DNA from: JAVJSD01 sp040219575
GTDB taxonomy: Bacteria > Planctomycetota > Planctomycetia > Pirellulales > Pirellulaceae
DNA: 64,000 nt
Assembly (NCBI GenBank): GCA_040219575.1
Contig: JAVJSD010000062.1
Span: forward strand, 1-64,000
Direction of reading: 5' to 3'
In this document: piece after piece, positions 17,583-24,831 of the stretch
How the letters are laid out: every line of letters begins with the position of its first letter
Position numbering within the stretch: position 1 is the first letter of the stretch
Made by a program: the position numbers and the translations under genes
The notes under the pieces: generated by a model
Database searches by the model: none
What the model was told of the DNA's origin: nothing
What the model saw: the letters and a program-made list of their open reading frames with translations, nothing else

Positions 17583-18809
17583 TTGATCGGCTCCCGTTTC
17601 GGAGTTCGTCGCCGGAGGCTCCCACAAATCCTTCGCCTCGGGGATCTCTCCATCGATCGGTTCGACTTTCTTGTCGATTTGAGCCCTTTGCAGGCCGTCG
17701 ATGATGACGCGGTCCTCGGCCGTCAGGCCGCTGTCGACGACCACCAGGCTCCCCAGGCGGGTGCTGAGTACGACGTCCTTGCGACTGACCACGTTCTTCT
17801 CGTCGATCACGAAGACATAAGAGCCGACCGGGTCGGCGCCGACCGCCCGCTGGGGAATCAACAGCGCGTTTTCGCGTCGTGTGATCGGCAGACGAACGCG
17901 GACGAACAATCCCTCCACTAGTCGTGTGTCGGGGTTGGGGAACTCTCCGCGGACGCGGTAGGTGGCGGTGGAGGGGTCCACCGCCAGATCGGCGAAGTTG
18001 ATTCTTCCTTCAAAAGGAAAATCGTTGTCGATGTCACGACGCAGAAAGAGTCGAATCTTCTCTCTGCTCTTTTCACGGTCTTGTGGGTTCTCCGCGATTT
18101 CGTCGAGCAGGTTGAGAATGACATCCTCGCTGACGGTGAAAGTGGCGAACATCGGATCGAACTTGACGATCCTCGTCAGCAGGCTCGCCTGGCCGTCGCC
18201 CACGAGGTTGCCTTCGTAGACCTCGGTTTTGCCGATCTGGCCGCTGATGGGGGCGGTGACTTTCGTGTAATTGAGGTCAAGTTGAGCGGCCTCGATATTC
18301 GCCTCGGCCGCCTCGATTTGCGCCGCGGCCACTTCCATCTCGGCCCTGCGCTGCTCCACCTCTTCCTTGGCGATGGCGGAGCTTTCCAGCAGTTTCGCCG
18401 CCCGATCGTAGCGTGCGACGGCGTTGGCATGCTCCGCCTTGGCGACGGCGCTGGCGGCCACGGCCTGGTTGAAAGCGGCCTGGTACAGATCCGGTTCGAT
18501 CTCGTACAACAACTGCCCGGCTTTGACTTCGTCGTTGGGTTGGAAGTGAATCTTCTTCAGAAATCCCTTCACTCGCGCGCGGACCTCCACGAAGTCGCTG
18601 GCCTCGGTGCGGCCGGTTTCCTCCCGGTAGGCCGTCACCGACTGCACCCGCGGCTTGGCCACCGTCACGGGGGGAGGAGGTGGGGGAGCGTAGGTGTTCT
18701 CTGGTTGACAGCCGGCCAAGAGCGCCAACAGCGCGATCAAGAGGAGCGAGTTCCCAAGGGGCGAGTTCCCAAGGGGCGCCGCCCAGACGCAAGGTATTCT
18801 ACAAGTCAC
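17568..18809 (-). CDS. RND periplasmic adaptor lipoprotein, AcrA/MexA type
   Basis: A 413-residue membrane fusion protein. The start is a GTG at 18809. A lipoprotein signal ends in LLALLAGC with the lipidated cysteine at 34. Then come a proline run, the lipoyl half-motifs (EVRARVKGFLKKIHFQPNDE and LNYTKVTAPISGQIGK) flanking a helical hairpin at about 95-185, and the beta-barrel domain. It should bridge the inner-membrane pump encoded next to an outer-membrane channel. A 15-base tandem repeat near the 5' end encodes PLGNSPLGNS in the n-region of the signal. Confidence 0.94.
   Translation of the reverse strand: MTCRIPCVWAAPLGNSPLGNSLLLIALLALLAGCQPENTYAPPPPPPVTVAKPRVQSVTAYREETGRTEASDFVEVRARVKGFLKKIHFQPNDEVKAGQLLYEIEPDLYQAAFNQAVAASAVAKAEHANAVARYDRAAKLLESSAIAKEEVEQRRAEMEVAAAQIEAAEANIEAAQLDLNYTKVTAPISGQIGKTEVYEGNLVGDGQASLLTRIVKFDPMFATFTVSEDVILNLLDEIAENPQDREKSREKIRLFLRRDIDNDFPFEGRINFADLAVDPSTATYRVRGEFPNPDTRLVEGLFVRVRLPITRRENALLIPQRAVGADPVGSYVFVIDEKNVVSRKDVVLSTRLGSLVVVDSGLTAEDRVIIDGLQRAQIDKKVEPIDGEIPEAKDLWEPPATNSETGADQPSQE
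18746..18775. repeat. 15-bp tandem duplication inside the adaptor signal peptide
   Basis: GCGAGTTCCCAAGGG is present twice in tandem and adds five residues (PLGNS) to the region before the hydrophobic core of the signal peptide. Being a multiple of three, it keeps the frame. Confidence 0.85.
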
Positions 18810-18973
18810 GTCATTCTCGTTTCGAGTTGCGTGTGCAGGTTCGGTGTGAATCGACTCGCTGCCGAGCGACGTCTCCGGCCGCCGCCAGCAGTGGTGAAAC
18901 GCCGTGAAGTTCGGAGCGACGCGCGTCAGCAGGCCAGCAGTATAGCCAAATTACAAGCCTGCGTGAGCGTTCG

Positions 18974-19858
18974 CTAGCGCGGGCGATCGGTATCGTACGC
19001 CCCATCCGGAATCCGATCGCACGCGTCGGGCCTGGCGCCGCGCGATGGTGTGCGGAATACCACACCGCCGCTGTGCAGCGCTTGCATCGCGAGCGCGACG
19101 TGGCCGCCCAGCGCTCCGCAGACCAGCAGGTAATCGCGCGTTCCGCCCAGCCAATGCAGCCAGCCGGTGCAGACGATCGTCGCCCCAAGCATGGCCAGGA
19201 TCACTTCGCCCGGACTGCGGAGCCAGCTTCCCGCCAGGACCGCGAACACAGAGAGGGCGGCAAAAGTGGCTGAGAAAACCATCGCCTCCCCAAGCGAGTC
19301 GATTGGGATCGCGGACAACCGCAACAGCCCCAGCAGAATGGAGACCGCCGTCATGAGCGACATCAGACCCAACAGCGAATAGCGTCGCGTTCGCACGCGC
19401 ACCGCCGATCGACGCGCATCCTTCGCCGCGGTCGGCCGATCGCAGACGCCACCCCGACCGGTCGCCCGCAACAGGCACAGCACGACGACGATCATGCCGG
19501 AATACAGCGTCAGCACGAAGAGCCAATGTGCGTCGCCCCGAGGTTGCCAAGCGTCCATCGGTCGCGCCCAGCAGGCAAGTCCGCCGGCGAGCAAGAGCAC
19601 CCGTAGCAACAGCCACCGGCCGCCCCACGCCAGGTAGGCCGAGAGCAGCGCGATCTGGGCCAGGCCGACCGAGAACATCAGATGCACCGCCGTGCCCGGC
19701 GACTCGCTCGCACCGGCGGCCGCGAGCGCACAGACCGCGGCCGCACCGGAGGCGGCGACCAGCAAGGCGACGATCACGGACTTGGACGTCAGATGGAACA
19801 TGCGGCTTTTCGACCAGGATTCGATCGCCGAATCGATCGGCGCGGTGGATCCCTCCAT
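18974..19858 (-). CDS. Hypothetical multi-pass membrane protein
   Basis: The frame from the ATG at 19858 gives 294 residues with about eight hydrophobic segments, in two groups separated by a basic loop near DARRSAVRVRTRRYSLLGLM. The block RYSLLGLMSLMTAVSILLGL resembles the membrane-entry segment shared by many small planctomycete proteins. No catalytic or transporter motif is recognised. It starts about 185 bases from the divergent aroE gene. A start at the Met of MFHLTSK (about 19801) is also possible. Confidence 0.6.
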   Translation of the reverse strand: MEGSTAPIDSAIESWSKSRMFHLTSKSVIVALLVAASGAAAVCALAAAGASESPGTAVHLMFSVGLAQIALLSAYLAWGGRWLLLRVLLLAGGLACWARPMDAWQPRGDAHWLFVLTLYSGMIVVVLCLLRATGRGGVCDRPTAAKDARRSAVRVRTRRYSLLGLMSLMTAVSILLGLLRLSAIPIDSLGEAMVFSATFAALSVFAVLAGSWLRSPGEVILAMLGATIVCTGWLHWLGGTRDYLLVCGALGGHVALAMQALHSGGVVFRTPSRGARPDACDRIPDGAYDTDRPR

Positions 19859-20043
19859 TGTGCTTCCCCGCCGCCGAAGCCCCAAGCCGGCGGGCGTTGC
19901 ACATCCCGCGAACCTGCTTCAAAATATAGCGGTTCTACCGGTTCTCTGGAGCGCCACCGCACGGAGAGACTCGGCGAGAAGTTGGTCCCTGGCCCGCCCC
20001 CCGCGGGACGCCTGCTCGCAATCTATACGGAAAGGTATGGCTG

Positions 20044-20892
20044 GTGTCGCATCCGTCGCTTCAGGAAATCTGCTGCTGCATGGGCCAACCGGTGGCCGGC
20101 AACCCCACGCAGTTCATGATCGAGAAGGCCTTCGCCGCCGCCGGGCTCGACTGGCGCTATCTCACCCTCGAGGTGCCGCCCGAGAACCTGGCCGACGCCG
20201 TCCGCGGCCTGCGGGCCATGGGATTCAAAGGCGCCAACTTCACCATTCCACACAAGGTGGCGGTCATCGAGCACCTCGACGATCTGAGCGAAGCCGCCGG
20301 CCTGATGGGCGCCGTGAATTGCGTGAACCATGTGGACGGCAAGTTGATCGGCGAGAACACCGACGGCAAGGGATTTGTCGAATCGCTGCGTGAACTGACC
20401 GACCCCAAAGACAAACGCATCGTCGTGCTCGGCGCGGGAGGCGCGGCCCGGGCCATCGCGGTCGAACTCGGCTTGGCGGGCGCCGCGGAGATCGCTGTCG
20501 TCAACCGCACCGCGACGCGCGGCGAGGAGCTGACCAAGCTGCTGGTCGAGAAAGCGAAGGTCAACGCGAAGTTCCTTCCCTGGGAGGGCGACTTCGATGT
20601 GCCCGAAGGGACCGAGATCGTCGTCAACGCCACCTCGATCGGCCTGGGCGACGAGGAGGCTCGCGTGCCGATCAACGTCGAGTCGTTGACGGAGGCGATG
20701 GTCGTGGCCGACGTGATCTTCAACCCGCCCAACACGCGGCTGCTGCGCGACGCGGCGTCGCGCGGCTGCAAAACGCTCGACGGCCTCGGCATGCTGGTCA
20801 ACCAAGGTGTGATCGGCTTTCGCATCTGGACCGGCGTCGATCCCGACCGGGCCGTGATGCGCGAGGCGCTCGAAGAATATCTCGAACTGTAA
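20044..20892 (+). CDS. aroE: Shikimate dehydrogenase family protein with altered substrate loop
   Basis: A 282-residue shikimate dehydrogenase fold, about normal length, starting at a GTG preceded by GGAAAGG. It would reduce 3-dehydroshikimate with NADPH in the aromatic pathway. The catalytic lysine K71 (FTIPHKV) and aspartate D107 (GENTDGKGF) are present, and the nucleotide loop is VVLGAGGAARA. The usual N-terminal substrate motif with two serines (H-S-x-S-P) is replaced by GQPVAGNPTQFMIEKAF. The two serines normally hold the shikimate carboxylate, so the substrate could differ. The following mtfA-like gene is only about 25 bases away on the same strand. Confidence 0.88.
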   Translation: MSHPSLQEICCCMGQPVAGNPTQFMIEKAFAAAGLDWRYLTLEVPPENLADAVRGLRAMGFKGANFTIPHKVAVIEHLDDLSEAAGLMGAVNCVNHVDGKLIGENTDGKGFVESLRELTDPKDKRIVVLGAGGAARAIAVELGLAGAAEIAVVNRTATRGEELTKLLVEKAKVNAKFLPWEGDFDVPEGTEIVVNATSIGLGDEEARVPINVESLTEAMVVADVIFNPPNTRLLRDAASRGCKTLDGLGMLVNQGVIGFRIWTGVDPDRAVMREALEEYLEL

Positions 20893-20916
20893 CGCGGCCG
20901 AGTGGGAGGTCGCGGA

Positions 20917-21696
20917 ATGTTCTTCTCCTGGCTCAAACGACGTCGGCGTCGCAGTCTGCGCTTTGCGCCGCTGCCGGAGGCTTGGCGCGAGATCCTCGTC
21001 GCCAACGTGCATCACTACGCCCACTTGCCCGAATTGCTGCGGCGGCGTCTGGAAGAGCAGACCAAGGTGTTCGTCGCCGAGAAGTGGTGGGAAGGCTGCG
21101 AGGGCCTGGAGATCACCGACGAGATCCGGGTCACCATCGCCGGCAACGCCTGCCTGCTACTGCTGGGCTCCGACGACGACTTCTGCTTCGATCGCGTGCA
21201 AACCGTGCTGGTTTATCCCGGCCGCTACATCCAGCGGCCCGAACGGCAACCGCGCGCCGGCGTGGTCACCGACATGACGCCGCAGGTCGACCTGGGCGTC
21301 TCCTGGCATCACGGCCCGGTGACGCTCTCCTGGCCCGACGTGCTCCGGGCCGGTCGGGGACGCGACCGCCGCGGCAACGTGGTGGTCCACGAATTCGCCC
21401 ACAAGCTGGACGAGCTGAACGGCGACACCGAGGGCGTACCGCCGCTGCCCGACGCCGACCTGGAGCGCCGCTGGAAACCCACGATGCAGCGCGAGTACGA
21501 GCAGCTGCAATACGCCGTGGAGGAAGGCCTCCCCACACCGCTGGACGAGTACGGCCTGACCAACCGCGCCGAGTTCTTCGCCGTCGCCACCGAGAGCTTC
21601 TTCGAACACAGCGAGGCGCTGCATTCCGAGCGTCCGGAGTTATACGCGCTGCTGCGAGACTTCTACCGCGTCGATCCGATGCAGTGGACTCCGTAG
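20917..21696 (+). CDS. mtfA: MtfA-like zinc metallopeptidase
   Basis: A 259-residue protein of the MtfA (DUF980) family. The zincin motif HEFAHKLDELNG is at about 158-169, and a downstream glutamate lies in NRAEFFAVATESFFEH. In E. coli MtfA cleaves peptides and controls the glucose PTS through Mlc; the planctomycete substrate is unknown. The ATG at 20917 has a GGGAGG site. The TAG stop at 21694-21696 is also bases 2-4 of the first family-A REP, so the repeat supplies the stop codon. Confidence 0.9.
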   Translation: MFFSWLKRRRRRSLRFAPLPEAWREILVANVHHYAHLPELLRRRLEEQTKVFVAEKWWEGCEGLEITDEIRVTIAGNACLLLLGSDDDFCFDRVQTVLVYPGRYIQRPERQPRAGVVTDMTPQVDLGVSWHHGPVTLSWPDVLRAGRGRDRRGNVVVHEFAHKLDELNGDTEGVPPLPDADLERRWKPTMQREYEQLQYAVEEGLPTPLDEYGLTNRAEFFAVATESFFEHSEALHSERPELYALLRDFYRVDPMQWTP

Positions 21697-21813
21697 GGCA
21701 GGCTTCCAGCCTGCCAATCAAACACGTAGGGCAGGCTTCCAGCCTGCCAAAGCATATGGGGCGTAAGCTTTCAGCCTCGAGTCAAACCCTGGCAGGCTGG
21801 AAGCCTGCCCTAC
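21693..21813. repeat. REP cluster family A (three copies), downstream of mtfA and the RAYT
   Basis: Direct copies of GTAGGGCAGGCTTCC plus its palindromic arm AGCCTGCC are at 21693-21715 and 21726-21748. An inverted copy is at 21791-21813. Each is an imperfect hairpin with a GTAG head, the form typical of REPs mobilised by RAYT transposases. The inverted pair makes a BIME-like unit. The first copy overlaps the mtfA stop codon and the last overlaps the RAYT stop codon. Confidence 0.92.
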
Positions 21814-22568
21814 TTGGGTGGAACCAACGGTTGACCGTGTGGAATTCCCCACGCCGCTCGATCTCGCGCTGACGAAAAGGCGAACGCTTCGGGGGTTTCG
21901 CACAATCCCGCGACGACGGGGTTCTGCTCCACATAGTCAATGATGCGCAGCAGTTCATCGTCGTCACGCACCCAATGATCGTAGGATTCGGCCTGCCAGA
22001 ACTCATTGTCGCTTCCCAGCAGTTTGTTGCAGCAATTACCTGTGAAACTCTTAATGCTGTGCATGATGACTTCACGGGGCGTGCGCTGCTTTGGCCGCCT
22101 ACCACCGTAGTGCAGGCTTCCCGCCTGCCTTGACTTCGCACTGTGTCTGGCAGGCTGGAAGCCTGCCCTACGGCTGAGTGACTCACACCACTTGGGAATC
22201 GGGTGAAAGACCCAATGCAGGTGGCTGGGCATCACGACGTAGGCCAGCAGGTGATATCGCGTTCCCGCGAAATGATAGAGGCTCGTGCGAACCTCACTCG
22301 CCAACCACGGTTGCTCCAGGTGCCGAACGACGGGATCGCCGTCAAGAAGCTTATCGATCTTTGCGAACACCAGCTTGTGCTTGTGGTGCTCCCACTCCGG
22401 CGGCGTCATCGCCGGGGGACAGGACCGAGCATCTAGCTCTCGTCGATACTCCCGAATCGACTCGAGCCCGTGCGTCGGGATGCTCCCTTCGAGACACGCG
22501 GTGACGAAGTAAGTCGCATCCGCCACATCCCAGTGCGGCAGACGGCGCCGCCGGAAGACCCCCGCCAT
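21810..22568 (-). CDS. REP-associated tyrosine transposase (RAYT)
   Basis: The ATG at 22568 has an AGGAGGG site. The 252-residue product is a Y1/HUH transposase of the RAYT group: the metal site is in MPSHLHWVF (H116, H118) and the nucleophile tyrosine is likely Y196 in FWQAESYDHWVRDDDE, followed by YVEQNPVVAGLC. These enzymes nick and join GTAG-headed REP hairpins. The gene is flanked on both sides by family-A REPs and contains a REP pair read in frame at about residues 133-155 (AGFQPARHSAKSRQAGSLHY). Its TAG stop lies in the downstream REP. Activity with the insertion is uncertain. Confidence 0.93.
   Translation of the reverse strand: MAGVFRRRRLPHWDVADATYFVTACLEGSIPTHGLESIREYRRELDARSCPPAMTPPEWEHHKHKLVFAKIDKLLDGDPVVRHLEQPWLASEVRTSLYHFAGTRYHLLAYVVMPSHLHWVFHPIPKWCESLSRRAGFQPARHSAKSRQAGSLHYGGRRPKQRTPREVIMHSIKSFTGNCCNKLLGSDNEFWQAESYDHWVRDDDELLRIIDYVEQNPVVAGLCETPEAFAFSSARDRAAWGIPHGQPLVPPK
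22107..22171. repeat. REP pair inside the RAYT coding sequence
   Basis: A slightly diverged direct copy (22107-22129) and a perfect inverted copy (22149-22171) of family A lie within the RAYT gene, keeping its reading frame. They fall between the HUH motif and the catalytic tyrosine. Confidence 0.9.
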
Positions 22569-22596
22569 CTTCAGTCCCTCCTGCCTCAAACCATCA

Positions 22597-22692
22597 GTAG
22601 GGCAGGCTTCCAGCCTGCTATTTCACACGTAGACAGGCTTCCAACCCGCCGGCCTCAAATTAATACCCTGGCAGGCTGGAAGCCTGCCCTAC
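22597..22692. repeat. REP cluster family A (three copies), upstream of the RAYT
   Basis: A near-perfect copy is at 22597-22619, a diverged one at 22629-22650 and an inverted perfect copy at 22670-22692. The last one overlaps the TAG stop codon of the STAS gene. With the cluster at 21693-21813 it encloses the RAYT gene. Confidence 0.9.
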
Positions 22693-23189
22693 TGCTCGCC
22701 GAGTTCGCGGGACAATTGCTCCGCGATCCGCTGGAACACCGCCCGGTTCGGGCCTTCCACCTGCGCGAGTTCGCGGTGGCAGTGCATCGAATGGCGGCCG
22801 AGGTCTTCCGAGCAGAGCATCTCGGCGGTGAGCGTGGTGAGGGAGACCACCTCCGCGGGCGGATCGTCCGTGACCGTCAACAATCGGTCGAGATTCATGC
22901 TCGCCAGCAGTTCCCGCCGCTCGCCGGGGGCGACCACTTCAAACTGCTCGCCGCCGAGTCGTTTGTGAAGCTTCACCAGGCAGCCAAGGAAGGTGCTGTC
23001 GAGATACTCGCATCGCGAGAGGTCGATCGTCAGACTCAGCGACTCATGCTCGAGGCACTCGACGACGTGTTCGTGCAGCGCGAGGCTTTCCCGCATCGTG
23101 CCCCGACCGACGATCGCCAGCAGAAAGCCGTCGCTGGTGCGCCCCACTTCAACCACCGACGTACGAGCGGAAGTTTTGGCGGACGACAT
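22689..23189 (-). CDS. STAS-domain protein (anti-sigma-factor antagonist type)
   Basis: A 166-residue protein with a STAS fold at about residues 15-110. The core block LTIDLSRCEYLDSTFLGCLV carries the DST motif where SpoIIAA-like proteins are phosphorylated on serine. The C-terminal 55 residues (SEDLGRHSMHCHRELAQVEG) are helical and extend beyond the usual 110-residue domain. A partner-switch role controlling a sigma factor or other output is inferred; no kinase or sigma gene is adjacent. The ATG at 23189 follows GAGGAGAACC. The stop codon TAG (22689-22691) belongs to the downstream REP. Confidence 0.82.
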   Translation of the reverse strand: MSSAKTSARTSVVEVGRTSDGFLLAIVGRGTMRESLALHEHVVECLEHESLSLTIDLSRCEYLDSTFLGCLVKLHKRLGGEQFEVVAPGERRELLASMNLDRLLTVTDDPPAEVVSLTTLTAEMLCSEDLGRHSMHCHRELAQVEGPNRAVFQRIAEQLSRELGEQ

Positions 23190-23499
23190 GGTTCTCCTCG
23201 CCGATTGAAGTTGCGCGAAGCGCGGCGCGGCTGCCGGCGGCAAATCCGGCCGGGGGCGGCGGCCGCGCACGGTTCGTTATACGATATTGTCGATCCTGCG
23301 AACAATAATTGCTTACCAAGCATCACGACGTCGCGGCGAATTAGCCGATGCCCGGCGGCAAAGTACGGCGGACGTCCACGTCGACGTCCACGTCCGTCGC
23401 AGTCGGCAAATGCGCAACGGCTTCAACGACCGAGAAGCTCGACGGACAAGGATGCCGTCGTACAGGGAATACCAGTTCCGCGGAATGTAACGACGGCCC
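23190..23499. other. Divergent intergenic region between STAS and zinc-ribbon genes
   Basis: No gene is seen. It holds a short tandem of GACGTCCACGTC at about 23370-23393, an AT-richer patch near 23275-23330 that is a reasonable place for divergent promoters, and no clear terminator. Confidence 0.4.
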
Positions 23500-24831
23500 A
23501 TGACCGACCTGCTGGAAAAATGTGAAATCTGCGGGGCGCTGCTCGACGAGGAAGACCTGTTCTGCGCCAACTGCGGCGCCGAGGCCCCCCGGCGCGAACA
23601 GGCCGATGCGCCGACGACCGAACTCTCCACGCACAACTTCGAGTGCCGGGGCTGCGGCGCCTCGATGAGCTACGACGCCTCGGCCCAGGCGCTGCGCTGT
23701 CCGTTCTGCGGCAACGAGAACCTCGAACAGCAACAAGACGCTCGCACCCTGCGTCCGCAGCGCGTCGTGCCGTTCGTCGTCACCCAGGATCAAGCCGTCG
23801 CCGCGATGCGCAAGTGGCTCGGCGGCAGCTTCTGGCGCCCCGGCGATCTCGCCCAGAAGGCGATGGTCACCAAGATGACGCCGGTCTACGTCCCCTACTG
23901 GGTCTTCGCCGCCCGCACCTTCACCTACTGGACGGCCGACACCAACCAGACGCCGCCCGGAGCGCGGGGCGATTGGTGTCCGCTCTCGGGCGAACATCGC
24001 GGCGCGTACCAGGGTGTGTTGATCGGTTCGAGCAGCGCGCTCACGCCGCACGAGACGTCGTCGATCTGCCCCTACGACCTTGGCCGCGGCGTGCCGCCCG
24101 AGCAGGTCGATCTCGAAAACGCCGTCTTCGAACAGTTCCGCGTGCCGCGCAAGTACGCCCGACCGCTGGCCCGGCAGGGACTCGAGGAGATGGAGCGGGC
24201 GGCCTGCTCGAAGTACGTGCCCGGCCGCACGCGGAACGTGAAGGTCAACGTCCGCCTCGAGGACATGCGCAGCGAGCCGGTGCTGTTGCCCGTGTGGATC
24301 ATGGCCTATCGCTACAAGGACAAGCTGTTCCGCTTTCTGGTCAACGGCCAGACCGGCCGCGCCACGGGCCAGGCGCCCACGTCGTGGCGGAAGATCGCGG
24401 CGGTCGTCGGCATCGTGCTGGCCGTGATCCTGCTGATCGTCCTGCTGATGATGACCGCCGGCGGCCTCGCCGCCTTGTTCGGATCAACGAGCGCTTCGCC
24501 GCACGTCGTAACCGATGCCGCCATGGTTTCCTCCGTAGCCGATGCTGCCAGCATCGGTGAGACGCTGGCAGCGTCTCCCACGCAGATCGGTGAGACGCTG
24601 GCAGCGTCTCCCACGCAGGAGGTCGACGATCGTTTTCAAACGACGAGGCGATTGGTAAACTCCTGTACATCAGGAAATCCTCTCGCCCCAGGACTCACGG
24701 ATGCCGTCGTCGGAGCAGCAGCTGGCCGCACTCGCCATCGAACTGGGTGCGCGGAAGATCGCCGGTTGGTCGCGCGAAGAACAACAACTCACGCGCCGCC
24801 TGGCGGCGCCGGATGCGGCGGCCGTGCGTGA
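23500..24831 (+). CDS. Double zinc-ribbon membrane protein with a repeat-derived C-terminal extension
   Basis: A 443-residue protein. Two zinc ribbons are at the N-terminus (C-x2-C at CEICG and CANCG; then CRGCG and CPFCG, about residues 8-75). A middle domain of planctomycete type (MTPVYVPYWVFAARTFTYWT) follows, and there is one strong TM segment near 305-335 (VVGIVLAVILLIVLLMMTAG). From about residue 345 the sequence is REP-derived (SVADAASIGETLAASPTQ, with a duplicated IGETLAASPTQ) and then out-of-frame sequence of the next gene, which it overlaps by 131 bases. The ancestral protein probably ended near residue 340. The function is unknown; it is probably anchored with the ribbons in the cytoplasm. 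Confidence 0.82.
   Translation: MTDLLEKCEICGALLDEEDLFCANCGAEAPRREQADAPTTELSTHNFECRGCGASMSYDASAQALRCPFCGNENLEQQQDARTLRPQRVVPFVVTQDQAVAAMRKWLGGSFWRPGDLAQKAMVTKMTPVYVPYWVFAARTFTYWTADTNQTPPGARGDWCPLSGEHRGAYQGVLIGSSSALTPHETSSICPYDLGRGVPPEQVDLENAVFEQFRVPRKYARPLARQGLEEMERAACSKYVPGRTRNVKVNVRLEDMRSEPVLLPVWIMAYRYKDKLFRFLVNGQTGRATGQAPTSWRKIAAVVGIVLAVILLIVLLMMTAGGLAALFGSTSASPHVVTDAAMVSSVADAASIGETLAASPTQIGETLAASPTQEVDDRFQTTRRLVNSCTSGNPLAPGLTDAVVGAAAGRTRHRTGCAEDRRLVARRTTTHAPPGGAGCGGRA
24535..24618. repeat. GTAG palindrome family D with a 33-bp tandem duplication
   Basis: GTAGCCGATGCTGCCAGCAT begins a hairpin, followed by a second hairpin (GAGACGCTGGCAGCGTCTC). The 33-base block 24553-24585 is repeated exactly at 24586-24618. 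It lies inside the 3' part of the zinc-ribbon gene. Another family-D copy is at 58818-58839. Confidence 0.85.
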
